A stretch of 64,000 nucleotides of DNA from Pediococcus argentinicus. Lineage in GTDB: Bacteria > Bacillota > Bacilli > Lactobacillales > Lactobacillaceae. A program made the position numbers and the translations under genes. The notes under the pieces are model-generated. The model worked only from the letters and a program-made list of their open reading frames with translations. It was not told the DNA's origin and searched no databases. Location of the stretch: assembly GCF_001437605.1 (NCBI RefSeq), contig NZ_JQCQ01000001.1, positions 70,095 through 134,094 on the forward strand. The letters run 5' to 3'. Shown piece by piece: positions 1-9,247 of the stretch. The first letter of the stretch is position 1. The number at the start of each line of letters is the position of its first letter.

Positions 1-105
1 TTACAAAGTATTTATCCAGAAAGAAGACTAATCGGTACCATTGCAACTAGTTCAATGATGGAAAGATTTGAGATGGGTCAAAATATAAATGGCACAAATG
101 AATGA
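1..105 (+). CDS. C-terminal end of an upstream gene, probably RibT-like acetyltransferase (partial)
   Basis: An open frame runs from the first base to a TGA at 103-105 and encodes 34 residues ending in ERFEMGQNINGTNE; its 5' part lies outside the window. It overlaps the start of scpA by 17 bases in another frame, as expected for translational coupling. In Bacillus and lactobacilli a small GNAT protein, RibT, lies near scpA, and the pattern of hydrophobic residues followed by a double-aromatic/Met-ER stretch and a polar tail resembles the RibT C-terminus. The resemblance is short and the name is an inference. Confidence 0.45.
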   Translation, partial: LQSIYPERRLIGTIATSSMMERFEMGQNINGTNE

Positions 106-835
106 AACATTACCAACAATAAAAATTGATGAATTTGAGGGACCGTTGGATCTCTTGCTTCATTTAATTCGAATATCTGAAATGGATATTTATGATATTA
201 AAATTAGTAGCATTACTACACAGTACCTTGATTACTTGCATGCTCAAAAAGAATTACAGTTAGATATTGCTGGTGAGTATTTGGTAATGGCAGCCACTTT
301 AACCGAGATTAAGGGAAAGATGTTATTGCCAAATACGGAGGTCCCAGATGATATTGGAGACGAAGATGATCCAAGAAATGATTTAATGGATCAATTAATT
401 GAGTATCAGCGTTATCAAGAAGCATCAGTGAATCTTAAAGATCTTGAAGGACAACGTAAACAGCTATTTACAAGACCACAGGCTGACGTTCCTGATGATA
501 TTAATCTAAATTTGGTAACGCCTGGAGTTCAGTTATCAGACTTACAAAAGGCTTTTGAAAAGATGATTGCTAAAAAGCTTACCAACGAACCAATTCATCA
601 AACGATTCAAGAAGATGAGGTTTCGATTGGTGATAGAATGATACAGGTTAAAGATCAAGTTCATCATTACAAGCAAGGGGTCTTATTTGAGAATCTTTTT
701 GATGATGTAATAGATCGAGTTAATTTAGTAACCACTTTTATGGCTTTGCTGGAATTGGTTAAAGACAATCAGGTTATACTTCAACAAAATGAACTTTTTG
801 ATTCAATTTTAATAAAGGAAATTCAAGAAAAATAA
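89..835 (+). CDS. scpA: ScpA, kleisin subunit of the SMC-ScpAB chromosome segregation complex
   Basis: Encodes 248 residues. The N-terminal FEGPLDLLLHLI is the kleisin signature that contacts the SMC neck, and the C-terminal half (about 170-248) is the winged-helix region that closes the ring on the SMC head. The acidic linker near 85-100 (DDIGDEDD) is typical. ScpA bridges the SMC dimer with ScpB to organise replicated origins in the nucleoid. The next gene, scpB, starts 1 base after the stop. The start at 89 has only a weak ribosome binding site; a second in-frame ATG at 98 is possible, and coupling to the upstream frame probably drives initiation. Length matches the family. Confidence 0.95.
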   Translation: MAQMNETLPTIKIDEFEGPLDLLLHLIRISEMDIYDIKISSITTQYLDYLHAQKELQLDIAGEYLVMAATLTEIKGKMLLPNTEVPDDIGDEDDPRNDLMDQLIEYQRYQEASVNLKDLEGQRKQLFTRPQADVPDDINLNLVTPGVQLSDLQKAFEKMIAKKLTNEPIHQTIQEDEVSIGDRMIQVKDQVHHYKQGVLFENLFDDVIDRVNLVTTFMALLELVKDNQVILQQNELFDSILIKEIQEK

Positions 836-836
836 T

Positions 837-1445
837 ATGAGTAGTAAACAAGATTTAGAAGGATTATTGTTTGTTAGTGGAGAGGTAGGTATTTCTCTGG
901 CAAATCTTGCAGATTTAACTGGGTTCTCTAAACCAGCCATCAGAAATATGTTAGATGAGCTGAGTCATGAGTATCAATCTAATCAAGATTCTGCGCTTCA
1001 AATAATTGAATCAAATGAGACGTACCGCTTAACAACTAAAAAAGAGTTATCCTCGTTATTAGGAAAGTATTTTGAACAACCACTTCAATCGTCGCTGTCA
1101 CAGGCATCTTTGGAAATTTTATCTATTATTGCATACAAGCAACCTATTACACGGGTCGAAATAGATTCAATTCGGGGAGTTCAAAGTGGAGCAACGATTC
1201 AAAATTTAGTTGCACGTGACTTAGTTTGTGAAGTTGGTCGTTTAGATGAGCCTGGCCGTCCTAAAACATACGGAACCACGAGTGATTTTTTGGACTATTT
1301 TGGAATTACAGATTTAAAGGAATTGCCAGATCTTCCGCAAATAAAGACTACAGACGAAAATAACGATTCCACAGGTGATTTATTCTTGAAAGAGTTTAAT
1401 CAGTCAGCTGTTATAACTGAAAAGGATGGAGAACAAGATGAGTGA
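837..1445 (+). CDS. scpB: ScpB, winged-helix subunit of the SMC complex
   Basis: Encodes 202 residues, the usual size. Two tandem winged-helix domains occupy roughly residues 1-75 and 80-155; the conserved LSIIAYKQPITRVEID and GRLDEPGRPKTYGTT segments are diagnostic of ScpB. The last 40 residues are an acidic, low-complexity tail. ScpB dimers bind the middle of ScpA and stabilise the SMC ring. The gene is coupled to scpA (1-base gap) and its end overlaps rluB by 8 bases, giving an scpA-scpB-rluB operon as in other Firmicutes. Confidence 0.95.
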   Translation: MSSKQDLEGLLFVSGEVGISLANLADLTGFSKPAIRNMLDELSHEYQSNQDSALQIIESNETYRLTTKKELSSLLGKYFEQPLQSSLSQASLEILSIIAYKQPITRVEIDSIRGVQSGATIQNLVARDLVCEVGRLDEPGRPKTYGTTSDFLDYFGITDLKELPDLPQIKTTDENNDSTGDLFLKEFNQSAVITEKDGEQDE

Positions 1446-2160
1446 AAGATTACAAAAAGTAATGGCAGAAGCAGGGGTAGCATCCAGAAGAAAATCTGAA
1501 GAATTGATTGCTGCCGGACGAGTTTGGGTTAATGGAAAAGCTGTTACGGAACAAGGATTTAAAGTTGAACGACACGACCGTATTGAAGTTGATGGTGTTC
1601 CAATTCAAAAAGAAAACCTCGTTTATTTTCTTTTGTACAAACCACGTGGTGTTATTACATCAGTTCATGATGAAAAAAATCGTTCAACTATCATGAGCTT
1701 TTTCCCTGATGTGGTTCAAAGAATTTACCCAGTTGGTCGTTTAGATTACGATACTTCAGGTGCACTATTAATGACCAATGATGGAGAATTGGCTAATAAA
1801 ATTACTCATCCTAAGTATAAATTTGAAAAGACTTATACTGCTAAGGTCAAGGGAATTCCAAGTATTGAAAAGATTGAGCGCTTAGAAAAGGGCGTCGTCA
1901 TAGATCATAAGAAAACAGCTAAGGCTAAGGCTAAGATTCTTAGTTCGGATACTGAAAAGCAAACGGCTGTTATTCAACTGACAATTCATGAAGGACGTAA
2001 TCATCAAGTTAAGAATATGTTCCAAGCCATTGGGCATCCGGTTATGAAACTAAAACGTGAATCATATGGTTTTTTAAATACTGATGGCTTACAACCTGGA
2101 AAATGGCGTGCACTTAAAGTTTCTGAAGTTAATCGATTAAAACAACAATTTGGAATGTGA
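1438..2160 (+). CDS. rluB: 23S rRNA pseudouridine synthase, RluB family
   Basis: Encodes 240 residues from ATG 1438, chosen over an in-frame ATG at 1426 because AAGGATGGAGA sits at the right distance and the protein then begins MSERLQKVMAEAG, the normal family start. An S4 RNA-binding domain (about 1-60) precedes the RsuA/RluB catalytic domain with the GRLDYDTSGALLMTNDG motif, whose Asp is the catalytic residue. The family converts a uridine in 23S rRNA (position 2605 in E. coli) to pseudouridine. The start overlaps the end of scpB, so translation is probably coupled. Confidence 0.93.
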   Translation: MSERLQKVMAEAGVASRRKSEELIAAGRVWVNGKAVTEQGFKVERHDRIEVDGVPIQKENLVYFLLYKPRGVITSVHDEKNRSTIMSFFPDVVQRIYPVGRLDYDTSGALLMTNDGELANKITHPKYKFEKTYTAKVKGIPSIEKIERLEKGVVIDHKKTAKAKAKILSSDTEKQTAVIQLTIHEGRNHQVKNMFQAIGHPVMKLKRESYGFLNTDGLQPGKWRALKVSEVNRLKQQFGM

Positions 2161-2166
2161 TTTTGT

Positions 2167-3198
2167 ATGATTACGATTAGAGCTATTCGTTTTTTTGATT
2201 TAAAACAAGCTCGGAGACCCAAAATAATTTCAAATCTATTGCGTGGAAAACAAACAGTTTCGACGCTTTTTTGGGGTCTTCAATATAATTTGTTAAATTG
2301 GTTAAGCTTTGATCTTGGATTCAATGAACAAGACTTTTTAAGAACTTTATCAAAGTCTGTAAATAAAGGTTATTTGACCGTTAAAGATGATGAGTATCTA
2401 CTTACACCACTTGGTAGCCAACTAATAGCTTCAGTGAGCACGGTGGTTCCTAGCGGCTTTCAGGCACAGCTAAACCAATATCTTTGGCGTTCTAGTTTAA
2501 CATTGGCTATTCAGATAATATCTCAGTATCAACACCAGAATAATAAGTATATTCCGATTCAAGCTGACGAACAGACCACTTTTATTGTTAAGAAATGGTT
2601 TATTAAAAATAAAAATGCGGACATAATTACTACTTTTAAAGATGAATTAATACAGGTTGGAAATCAACTGAGTCATGATGATGCCAATTTATTTTTCAAT
2701 TTGCTCGTCGGTTATAACGAAGACGGACTAACCACGGATCAGTTTTCTAAGATTCTAATGATTGAACCTTGGATCATCGAGGAAAGAATTAATATTATTT
2801 TTAGTAGAATTGGTCAAATTGTAAAAGATTCGAATTTATCTCTTTTAAATCAACTGTTGTTATCAACATTGTCTAATACAAAACTAACGCATAGTGCTGA
2901 GCTGACATGGCAACTAATTAGTAATCAAAATCGTACGGTAGCAGAAATTGCCAATATGCGAAGAATAAAAACTGGCACGGTTCAAGAGCATATCTTAATG
3001 TCAGTTATTTTAGTGTCCGATTTTAATTATCATCCTGAAAACATTACTGAAGATATTATTAAGGATGTGCAAGCTTTGGAAATAGCGCCTAGTCAGTGGT
3101 CCATTGAGGATTTTAATGCAAAGTATGGCAATTTATCTTTTTTTGAATTTCGCTTACTACAAATTACAGAGACCCAAAGGAGGAGACTAAATGACTGA
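2167..3198 (+). CDS. YpbB-like protein with C-terminal helix-turn-helix domain
   Basis: Encodes 343 residues. No enzymatic motif is visible. The C-terminal region (about 250-290) has a helix-turn-helix-like segment, RTVAEIANMRRIKTGTVQEH, of the type found C-terminal in B. subtilis YpbB and in some RecQ proteins. The gene overlaps recQ by 8 bases, and ypbB next to recQ is the order in Bacillus, so a role with the helicase is likely, but the family has no firmly assigned function. The ribosome binding site is weak; the start lies 7 bases after the rluB stop. Confidence 0.8.
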   Translation: MITIRAIRFFDLKQARRPKIISNLLRGKQTVSTLFWGLQYNLLNWLSFDLGFNEQDFLRTLSKSVNKGYLTVKDDEYLLTPLGSQLIASVSTVVPSGFQAQLNQYLWRSSLTLAIQIISQYQHQNNKYIPIQADEQTTFIVKKWFIKNKNADIITTFKDELIQVGNQLSHDDANLFFNLLVGYNEDGLTTDQFSKILMIEPWIIEERINIIFSRIGQIVKDSNLSLLNQLLLSTLSNTKLTHSAELTWQLISNQNRTVAEIANMRRIKTGTVQEHILMSVILVSDFNYHPENITEDIIKDVQALEIAPSQWSIEDFNAKYGNLSFFEFRLLQITETQRRRLND

Positions 3199-4606
3199 AG
3201 TTAATTTTAGCCAAGTTTTGAAAGAAAAATTTGGATTTAGTCAATTCAGAGAGGGACAGTTAGAGATATTAGAATCACTGAGTAAACAGCAAGATACGCT
3301 GGCAATTTTACCCACGGGAAGTGGAAAGTCTTTAATTTATCAGATGTACGGTTTTACTTCGAATCAAAGAGTATTAATTGTGACTCCGTTACTATCGCTA
3401 ATACAAGATCAAATTGGTCGTTTACAGTTACTTGGGGAGAAGAAGGTTACTGAATTGAGTTCTCGGCAAACATTGCCTGAACAAGAGCGTGTGCTGAATA
3501 ATTTACAGAAATTTCAATTTATTTTTACCTCCCCAGAAACCTTACAAAAAGATAATGTAAGACAGGCTCTGAAAACGGTAGGAATCGGTTTATTAGTGAT
3601 CGATGAAGCTCATTGCATTGTTCAGTGGGGAAAATCATTTCGTCCCGATTATTTAAAGCTAGGTGAGGTTCGAAAGTATTTAGGAAAGCCGACTACATTA
3701 ATGTTAACGGCCACTGCATCTAAAAAGACTCGTGCTGGAATATTAAAGTATATGAATTTAGACAGTGGAAATGTAAACGAATTTATTACATCAGTAGATC
3801 GTCCAAATATCTATCTTGGATTTAAAATATTTGATCCTTCCGAAAGTAAATTAGACTATTTATTAGAATTATTGCCAACACTGCCTAGTGGAGGAATTAT
3901 TTATTTTTCAAGTCGCAAGGCTGCAAATCAAGTCAGTGATTTAATTAGCAATCAACTAGGATTAAGGGTGGCTCCGTATCATGCGGGGATGTCTAATTAC
4001 GAACGTCACCAAATCCAAAGTCAATTTGCGAATAATCGTTTAGACTTAATCTGTGCTACCAGTGCATTTGGAATGGGGATCGATAAGGATAATATTCGAT
4101 ATGTAGTTCATTTCCATATGCCAGGTGATATTGAGAGCTACGTTCAAGAAATTGGTCGAGCGGGTCGTGATGGTCAACCCAGTGCGGCAATTATGCTATA
4201 TCAGTTGGGTGATGAGAAGGTTCCAAGTTTATTGAATAATTTTTCAATTCCTTCTGAGGAAATGATTGATCAATATTTTGAAGGTAACAATCAAGGAAGT
4301 TCAGATCGAAATCTTGTACAGTTTTACCAACAAAATGGGCTAAAAGCTGATCAAATAAAAAATTTATTTCAACAACAACATTTACAGAAAAAAGATGAGC
4401 TCGCTGAGATGCTACACCTCGTAAATGAAAAAGGATGTCATCGTCAGTATTTGCTACAACATTTCGATCAAGAGTTCAACCAGCATGATGATAATTGTTG
4501 TGGAGGAATGGAACATTTGCCTACTTTCCCCAAGAATGAAAATGCTGATTCGAAGGTCTTTAAAATGATTGACTGGCAAGAAAAAATAAATTCACTTTTT
4601 AATTAA
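3191..4606 (+). CDS. recQ: ATP-dependent DNA helicase RecQ (short form)
   Basis: Encodes 471 residues. Walker A is GSGKS at 43-47, Walker B is DEAH at 138-141 followed by CIVQWG, and motif VI is QEIGRAGRDG, all diagnostic of RecQ. A Cys-rich patch near the C-terminus (GCHRQYLLQHF, then DDNCCGG) is the RecQ zinc-binding subdomain. The HRDC domain of long RecQ proteins is absent, as in the short Bacillus and Lactobacillus forms. It unwinds DNA 3' to 5' during recombinational repair. A strong AGGAGGAGACTAA precedes the ATG, and the gene overlaps its partner ypbB by 8 bases. Confidence 0.94.
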   Translation: MTEVNFSQVLKEKFGFSQFREGQLEILESLSKQQDTLAILPTGSGKSLIYQMYGFTSNQRVLIVTPLLSLIQDQIGRLQLLGEKKVTELSSRQTLPEQERVLNNLQKFQFIFTSPETLQKDNVRQALKTVGIGLLVIDEAHCIVQWGKSFRPDYLKLGEVRKYLGKPTTLMLTATASKKTRAGILKYMNLDSGNVNEFITSVDRPNIYLGFKIFDPSESKLDYLLELLPTLPSGGIIYFSSRKAANQVSDLISNQLGLRVAPYHAGMSNYERHQIQSQFANNRLDLICATSAFGMGIDKDNIRYVVHFHMPGDIESYVQEIGRAGRDGQPSAAIMLYQLGDEKVPSLLNNFSIPSEEMIDQYFEGNNQGSSDRNLVQFYQQNGLKADQIKNLFQQQHLQKKDELAEMLHLVNEKGCHRQYLLQHFDQEFNQHDDNCCGGMEHLPTFPKNENADSKVFKMIDWQEKINSLFN

Positions 4607-4690
4607 TATAAGTTCACGTGTAAATCTGGTTTTTTTATGATTTATACGCTAAAATACATAACCGATAGTATTAAGGGAAAGGATAAGATT

Positions 4691-5350
4691 ATGGCAAAGA
4701 AAGATAATAATTTGTGGGACAAAAACTTTGATGGAGATAAAAAAGATACCTCTAAAGAAACGGAGGGATTATCTCGACAAAGCTTCCAGAAAAAATCTCG
4801 TGGATCACGTAGTATGGTTCTAATTTTAGCATCAGTGATTGCCCTTTTTGCAGCTGCCTCAGTGGTTGTATTTATGATGAACCGTGGCGACTTTAATCAG
4901 GCATCCAATCCCAAAACTGAAGTTGCTCAGTCATCTAAGAGTAGCAAGAGTGATAGTGATAGTAAAAGTAGTTCTGATAGTTCGAAATCAAGTGCAGATA
5001 AACAATCTGAGAAGGCCGAATCAGAGTCAAAAGGCTCAGAATCTGAGTCCAAAGCTTCTGCAAAAAAAGATAGTGAATCAGTGAAGAAGCAAAAGGAAGC
5101 TGCTGATAAGCAATCTATGGCTGCCAAGAAAGAAACAGATCAACAACAAACTCAAAAAGACAATAACAGTCAAAGTAACAGTAGTAATTCAACTAATAAT
5201 GCGTCAGGTAAATATGCAACTGTTCAAGCTGGCCAAGGTGTTTACCGTGTAGCTGTTAACAACGGTATTTCGGTTCAACAATTGTTAGAAATGAATGGTT
5301 TAACTAGTTCATCAGATATCCAACCTGGACAACAACTAAGAGTAAAATAA
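4691..5350 (+). CDS. Membrane-anchored LysM-domain protein, YpbE-like
   Basis: Encodes 219 residues from ATG 4691, preferred over an in-frame ATG at 4637 because AAAGGATAAG lies just upstream. The order is a charged cytoplasmic N-terminus (1-50), one membrane helix (about 55-78, SMVLILASVIALFAAAS), a long Ser/Lys/Glu/Gln-rich spacer (85-170), and a C-terminal LysM domain beginning YATVQAGQGVYRVA. This predicts a type II membrane protein that reaches through the wall and binds peptidoglycan. B. subtilis ypbE has the same architecture and also sits downstream of recQ. The repeated AGT/AAA codons of the spacer are low complexity and produce spurious frames on both strands. Confidence 0.88.
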   Translation: MAKKDNNLWDKNFDGDKKDTSKETEGLSRQSFQKKSRGSRSMVLILASVIALFAAASVVVFMMNRGDFNQASNPKTEVAQSSKSSKSDSDSKSSSDSSKSSADKQSEKAESESKGSESESKASAKKDSESVKKQKEAADKQSMAAKKETDQQQTQKDNNSQSNSSNSTNNASGKYATVQAGQGVYRVAVNNGISVQQLLEMNGLTSSSDIQPGQQLRVK

Positions 5351-5368
5351 TTTATGGAGAGTTCAAAA

Positions 5369-6040
5369 ATGAAAAAATTACAGATTGCGATTGATGGACC
5401 CGCATCAGCCGGAAAAAGTACTGTTGCAAAAATTGTTGCTAATAAATTGAGTTATATTTACTGTGATACGGGTGCTATGTATCGTTCGGTTACTTTTAAA
5501 GCACTTCAAAATCACATTGACTTGAATGATGAATCAGCCATTGTAAAAATGCTTGAAGATACTGAGATTAGTTTTGCCCCAGGTAATCCAGTTCAAAAAG
5601 TTTTTATTGATGGTAATGAAATTACTGATGATATTCGAACACCGGAAGTTACAAATTCAGTATCAACAGTAGCTGCATTAAAAGAAGTTCGTTCGATTTT
5701 AACTGATCGTCAACGCGATATTGCTGGTAAAGGTGGTATTGTAATGGATGGTCGCGATATTGGTAGTGCTGTTTTACCCAATGCTGAAGTGAAAATCTTC
5801 TTGATTGCCAGTGTTGACGAACGTGCTGAACGTAGATTTAAAGAAAATCAACAAAAGGGTATTAAAACTAGTTTAGAAACTTTGAAAAAAGAAATCGAAG
5901 TTCGAGATCATAAAGATTCAACTAGAAAAGTTTCACCATTAACTAAAGCTAGCGATGCTATTGAAGTTGATACTACTTCAATGGGTATCGATGATGTGGT
6001 TAATAAAATATTAGAAATTGTCGAAAATGTAAGAAATTAG
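5369..6040 (+). CDS. cmk: Cytidylate kinase
   Basis: Encodes 223 residues from ATG 5369; GGAGA lies 8 bases upstream, so this start is preferred to the in-frame ATG at 5354. The P-loop is IDGPASAGKST, followed by the YCDTGAMYRS nucleotide-binding segment and MDGRDIGSAVLP, all typical of CMP kinase. It phosphorylates CMP and dCMP to the diphosphates in pyrimidine salvage. The following gene, rpsA, is the usual neighbour in Firmicutes. Confidence 0.96.
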   Translation: MKKLQIAIDGPASAGKSTVAKIVANKLSYIYCDTGAMYRSVTFKALQNHIDLNDESAIVKMLEDTEISFAPGNPVQKVFIDGNEITDDIRTPEVTNSVSTVAALKEVRSILTDRQRDIAGKGGIVMDGRDIGSAVLPNAEVKIFLIASVDERAERRFKENQQKGIKTSLETLKKEIEVRDHKDSTRKVSPLTKASDAIEVDTTSMGIDDVVNKILEIVENVRN

Positions 6041-6045
6041 CACTT

Positions 6046-6081
6046 ACTGATGAAATAAACTAGCTTTTCAGTCAGTTTTTA
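6046..6081 (+). terminator. Possible weak terminator between cmk and rpsA
   Basis: ACTGATGAAA and TTTTCAGTCAGT can pair imperfectly around a short AT-rich loop and are followed by TTTTT. The stem has bulges, so it may be a weak terminator or only a processing site; cmk and rpsA may still be partly cotranscribed. Confidence 0.35.
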
Positions 6082-6124
6082 GATATTATGTACTTATAAG
6101 TGCTGTTGAAGGGGGACTATTCGG

Positions 6125-7342
6125 ATGACCGAAAATGATAATAATCAAAACAGTGATTTACTCAACGCAATTAATAGCGTTGAAGAAGTAAAAATTGGTG
6201 ACGTAGTTACAGGAGAGGTTTTAGATATTGATGATGACCGTCAGTTAATCGTTGGTATTCAAGGCGCAGGTGTCGAAGGTGTTGTTCCACTTCGTGAACT
6301 CTCTACTCAACACGTCGATAATATTAGTGATATTGCTAAGATCGGTGACGAGATGGAACTTGTTGTTGTTTCTCGTATCGGTAATGATAAAGAAGGTGGT
6401 AGTTACTTACTATCACGCAAGCGAGTTCAAGCACGCGAAGTCTGGAAAGATATCGAAGCAAAAGCTGCTAACGACGAAGTTCTTGAAGTACCCGTTACAC
6501 AAGTTGTTAAGGGTGGTTTAGTTGTTGACGCTGGCGTTCGTGGATTTATTCCTGCTTCAATGATTGAGAATCGTTTCGTTGATGATTTAAATGCTTACAA
6601 GGGGCAAACTCTTAAAGTTAAGATCATCGAAGTTAAACCTGAAGAAAATCGTTTGATCTTGTCTCACAAGGCAATCTTAAACGCAGAACGTGCTGAAAAA
6701 CGTGCTGAAGTACTTAGCTCAATCAACGTCGGCGATGTTGTTGAAGGTAAGGTAGCTCGTTTAACAAACTTTGGTGCTTTCGTAGACCTTGGTGGTGTTG
6801 ACGGACTTGTTCACATTTCAGAAATTGCTTACGAACGTGTAAACAAGCCTTCTGACATTCTTAAGGTTGGTGAAGAAGTTAAGGTTAAAGTTCTTGCAAT
6901 TGATGAAGACAAAGACCGTATTTCACTTTCAATTAAGCAAACACAACCAGGACCATGGGATAATATTGCTGAAAAAGCACCTGCTGGATCAGTTCTTGAT
7001 GGTACTGTAAAACGTTTGACAGACTTTGGTGCATTTGTTGAAGTATTCCCTGGTGTTGAAGGATTAGTTCACATTTCACAAATTTCTCACAAACATGTTG
7101 CTACACCAGGAGATGTTCTTAAATCTGGTGAAAGCGTCAAGGTTAAAGTATTAGAAGTTAACCCTGAAGATCGTCGTTTGGCACTTTCAATTAAAGCTTT
7201 AGAAGAAGCACCAGCTGACTCTAAAGAACAAAGTAACCACAACGAATCAGTTAACTTTAAGAATGATGCTCCTGAAGAAGAAACAGGATTCACTTTAGGC
7301 GACATCATTGGTAAAGATCTTAAAGATAACGACAACAACTAA
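6125..7342 (+). CDS. rpsA: Ribosomal protein S1-like protein with four S1 domains
   Basis: Encodes 405 residues. Four S1 RNA-binding repeats are visible, the third and fourth best, each with the pattern GxVxxLTxFGAFVxxxxxxGLVHISEI (around residues 200-270 and 285-355). The acidic tail is low complexity. Firmicute S1-like proteins (B. subtilis YpfD, 382 residues) have four domains against six in E. coli and help mRNA binding at the ribosome. AAGGGGG lies 11 bases before the ATG. Codon use is more biased than in neighbouring genes, consistent with high expression. Confidence 0.93.
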   Translation: MTENDNNQNSDLLNAINSVEEVKIGDVVTGEVLDIDDDRQLIVGIQGAGVEGVVPLRELSTQHVDNISDIAKIGDEMELVVVSRIGNDKEGGSYLLSRKRVQAREVWKDIEAKAANDEVLEVPVTQVVKGGLVVDAGVRGFIPASMIENRFVDDLNAYKGQTLKVKIIEVKPEENRLILSHKAILNAERAEKRAEVLSSINVGDVVEGKVARLTNFGAFVDLGGVDGLVHISEIAYERVNKPSDILKVGEEVKVKVLAIDEDKDRISLSIKQTQPGPWDNIAEKAPAGSVLDGTVKRLTDFGAFVEVFPGVEGLVHISQISHKHVATPGDVLKSGESVKVKVLEVNPEDRRLALSIKALEEAPADSKEQSNHNESVNFKNDAPEEETGFTLGDIIGKDLKDNDNN

Positions 7343-7355
7343 TATAGATATTTCA

Positions 7356-7388
7356 GACAAAGGGGGTTAGTTTAACTCCCTTTGTTTT
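7356..7388 (+). terminator. Rho-independent terminator after rpsA
   Basis: ACAAAGGGGG and TCCCTTTGT form a stable stem around a short loop and run into TTTTA. It sits between rpsA and der, so der probably depends on read-through or a promoter in the short remaining gap. Confidence 0.8.
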
Positions 7389-7405
7389 AGTAGAGAGGTA
7401 ATTTT

Positions 7406-8713
7406 ATGAGTAATCCAACTGTTGCAATAGTTGGTCGACCAAATGTTGGTAAATCAACAATCTTTAATCGTATTGCTGGAGAAAGAATATCAATTGTAGA
7501 AGATACTCCCGGAGTAACTCGAGATCGTATTTATACACACACAGAATGGTTAGGAAAACCATTCAATTTGATTGATACCGGTGGTATTCAAATTGGTGAC
7601 GAACCATTTTTGCAAGAGATTAAAGACCAAGCTGAGCTAGCCATTGATGAGGCTGACGTTATTATCTTTTTGGTTAGTGTAAAAGAAGGTATTAGTGATG
7701 CTGATGAAGCAGTTGCTAAAATTCTTTATCGAGCTGACAAGCCAGTTATTTTGGCCGTTAATAAAGTTGATAATGTCGAATTAAGGCAAGATATTTATGA
7801 TTTTTATAGCCTTGGCTTTGGCGATCCATATCCATTATCTGGTAGTCATGGGCTTGGATTAGGAGATTTATTGGATGCAGTTATCAGTCACTTTCCAGAA
7901 CACGAAGTTGACGAGGAAGATAGTGCAATTCGTTTTAGTTTGATTGGTCGGCCTAATGTTGGTAAGTCTTCACTTGTGAATGCAATTTTGGGAGAGAATC
8001 GAGTGATTGTTTCTGATATTGCTGGTACGACCCGTGATGCAATCGATACACGTTTTACTAACGATGATAGTGAATTCGTGATGGTTGATACAGCTGGTAT
8101 GCGTAAACGTGGTAAGGTTTATGAAAACACTGAACGTTATAGCGTGATGCGTGCTATGAAAGCTATTGACAACAGTGATGTTGTTTTAATGGTTTTAAAT
8201 GCCGAAGAAGGAATTCGCGAACAAGATAAAAGAATCGCGGGTTATGCTCATGAAGCAGGACGCGGTATTATCATTGTAGTTAATAAATGGGATACGCTGA
8301 AGAAAGATAATCATACACTTCATGAATTTGAAGAAGGAATTCGTGAACAATTTGTTTATCTAAGCTATGCACCCATTGTATTCGTATCGGCTTTAACAAA
8401 ACAAAGATTGTCAAATCTACCAGCCTTAATTAAAGAAGTGAATACTAATCACGAACGACGTGTACAATCATCTGCTCTTAACGATGTTATTATGGATGCG
8501 ATTGCTGTTAATCCAACACCTAGTGATAACGGAAAACGTCTTCGTATTTATTACGCAACTCAAGTAAGTACGGCACCACCAACATTTGTTATTTTTGTGA
8601 ATGATCCAGATTTAATGCATTTTTCATATGAACGTTTCTTAGAGAATAGAATTCGCGAAGCCTTTGATTTTAAAGGAACTCCGGTCCATTTGATAGAAAG
8701 ACACCGAAAATAG
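7406..8713 (+). CDS. der: Ribosome-associated GTPase Der (EngA)
   Basis: Encodes 435 residues, the family length. It carries two tandem GTPase domains, each with a GRPNVGKS P-loop (residues 10-17 and about 181-188), DTxG G3 motifs and NKxD G4 motifs (NKVD, NKWD), followed by the C-terminal KH-like domain. This double-G-domain layout is unique to Der, an essential 50S ribosome assembly factor. GAGAGG lies upstream of the ATG. The cmk-rpsA-der-hup order is conserved in Gram-positive bacteria. Confidence 0.97.
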   Translation: MSNPTVAIVGRPNVGKSTIFNRIAGERISIVEDTPGVTRDRIYTHTEWLGKPFNLIDTGGIQIGDEPFLQEIKDQAELAIDEADVIIFLVSVKEGISDADEAVAKILYRADKPVILAVNKVDNVELRQDIYDFYSLGFGDPYPLSGSHGLGLGDLLDAVISHFPEHEVDEEDSAIRFSLIGRPNVGKSSLVNAILGENRVIVSDIAGTTRDAIDTRFTNDDSEFVMVDTAGMRKRGKVYENTERYSVMRAMKAIDNSDVVLMVLNAEEGIREQDKRIAGYAHEAGRGIIIVVNKWDTLKKDNHTLHEFEEGIREQFVYLSYAPIVFVSALTKQRLSNLPALIKEVNTNHERRVQSSALNDVIMDAIAVNPTPSDNGKRLRIYYATQVSTAPPTFVIFVNDPDLMHFSYERFLENRIREAFDFKGTPVHLIERHRK

Positions 8714-8754
8714 TTATAAATTGCGATAATTTGGTTCAAAAAGCGTGAAAAAGC

Positions 8755-8783
8755 TTGCCACAACGCTGTTTCTATGATATATT
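8755..8783 (+). promoter_or_regulatory. Sigma-70-type promoter for hup
   Basis: TTGCCA (8755-8760) and TATATT (8778-8783) are separated by 17 bases. Transcription would start near 8790, leaving an untranslated leader of about 110 bases before the HU gene. The leader contains two related 11-mers, TGATGCCGTTA (8795) and TGACACCGTTA (8843), and a possible stem just before the ribosome binding site. Confidence 0.65.
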
Positions 8784-8902
8784 TCAACATGAAATGATGC
8801 CGTTAGGGGTTATTATTTCGTCGTTTTTGGACCACTCAAGAATGACACCGTTAATATTATGAAAGTAATGTTAACTTTAATCTCTTATAGGAGGTGAAAC
8901 AC

Positions 8903-9178
8903 ATGGCAAACAAAGCAGAATTAGTTGACAACGTTGCAAAGAAAACTGGTTTAACCAAGAAGGATGCAACAGCAGCTGTTGACGCTGTATTTGGCTCAGT
9001 TCAAGACAACTTGAAGAAGGGCGAAAAAGTTCAATTGATCGGTTTTGGTACTTTTGAAGTACGTTCTCGCGCAGCTCGTAAGGGCCGCAACCCACAAACC
9101 GGTAAAGAAATCGAAATCCCTGCAAGCAAGGTTCCAGCCTTCAAACCAGGTAAAGCATTGAAAGATGCAGTTAAATAA
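8903..9178 (+). CDS. hup: DNA-binding protein HU
   Basis: Encodes 91 residues from ATG 8903, which follows AGGAGGTGAAACAC; an in-frame GTG at 8894 is inside the ribosome binding site and is rejected. The sequence begins [17 protein letters not shown] and includes the DNA-binding arm signature [22 protein letters not shown] dimers bend and compact DNA without sequence specificity. The gene is monocistronic, with its own promoter upstream and a strong terminator downstream. Confidence 0.97.
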   Translation: MANKAELVDNVAKKTGLTKKDATAAVDAVFGSVQDNLKKGEKVQLIGFGTFEVRSRAARKGRNPQTGKEIEIPASKVPAFKPGKALKDAVK

Positions 9179-9194
9179 TGGTTTCTGAACTTTT

Positions 9195-9230
9195 GATCAG
9201 CATAGCTTTTGTTATGCTGGTCTTTTTGTT
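9195..9230 (+). terminator. Rho-independent terminator after hup
   Basis: GATCAGCATA (9195-9204) and TATGCTGGTC (9213-9222) form a strong stem with an 8-base loop and are followed by TTTTTGTTT. Confidence 0.9.
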
Positions 9231-9247
9231 TGCTATGAGGTAATAAA

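Noticed and set aside
4927-5127. Extra open frames on both strands within the LysM protein gene
   Set aside because: They arise from the repetitive Ser/Lys/Glu codons of the spacer and have no start signals.
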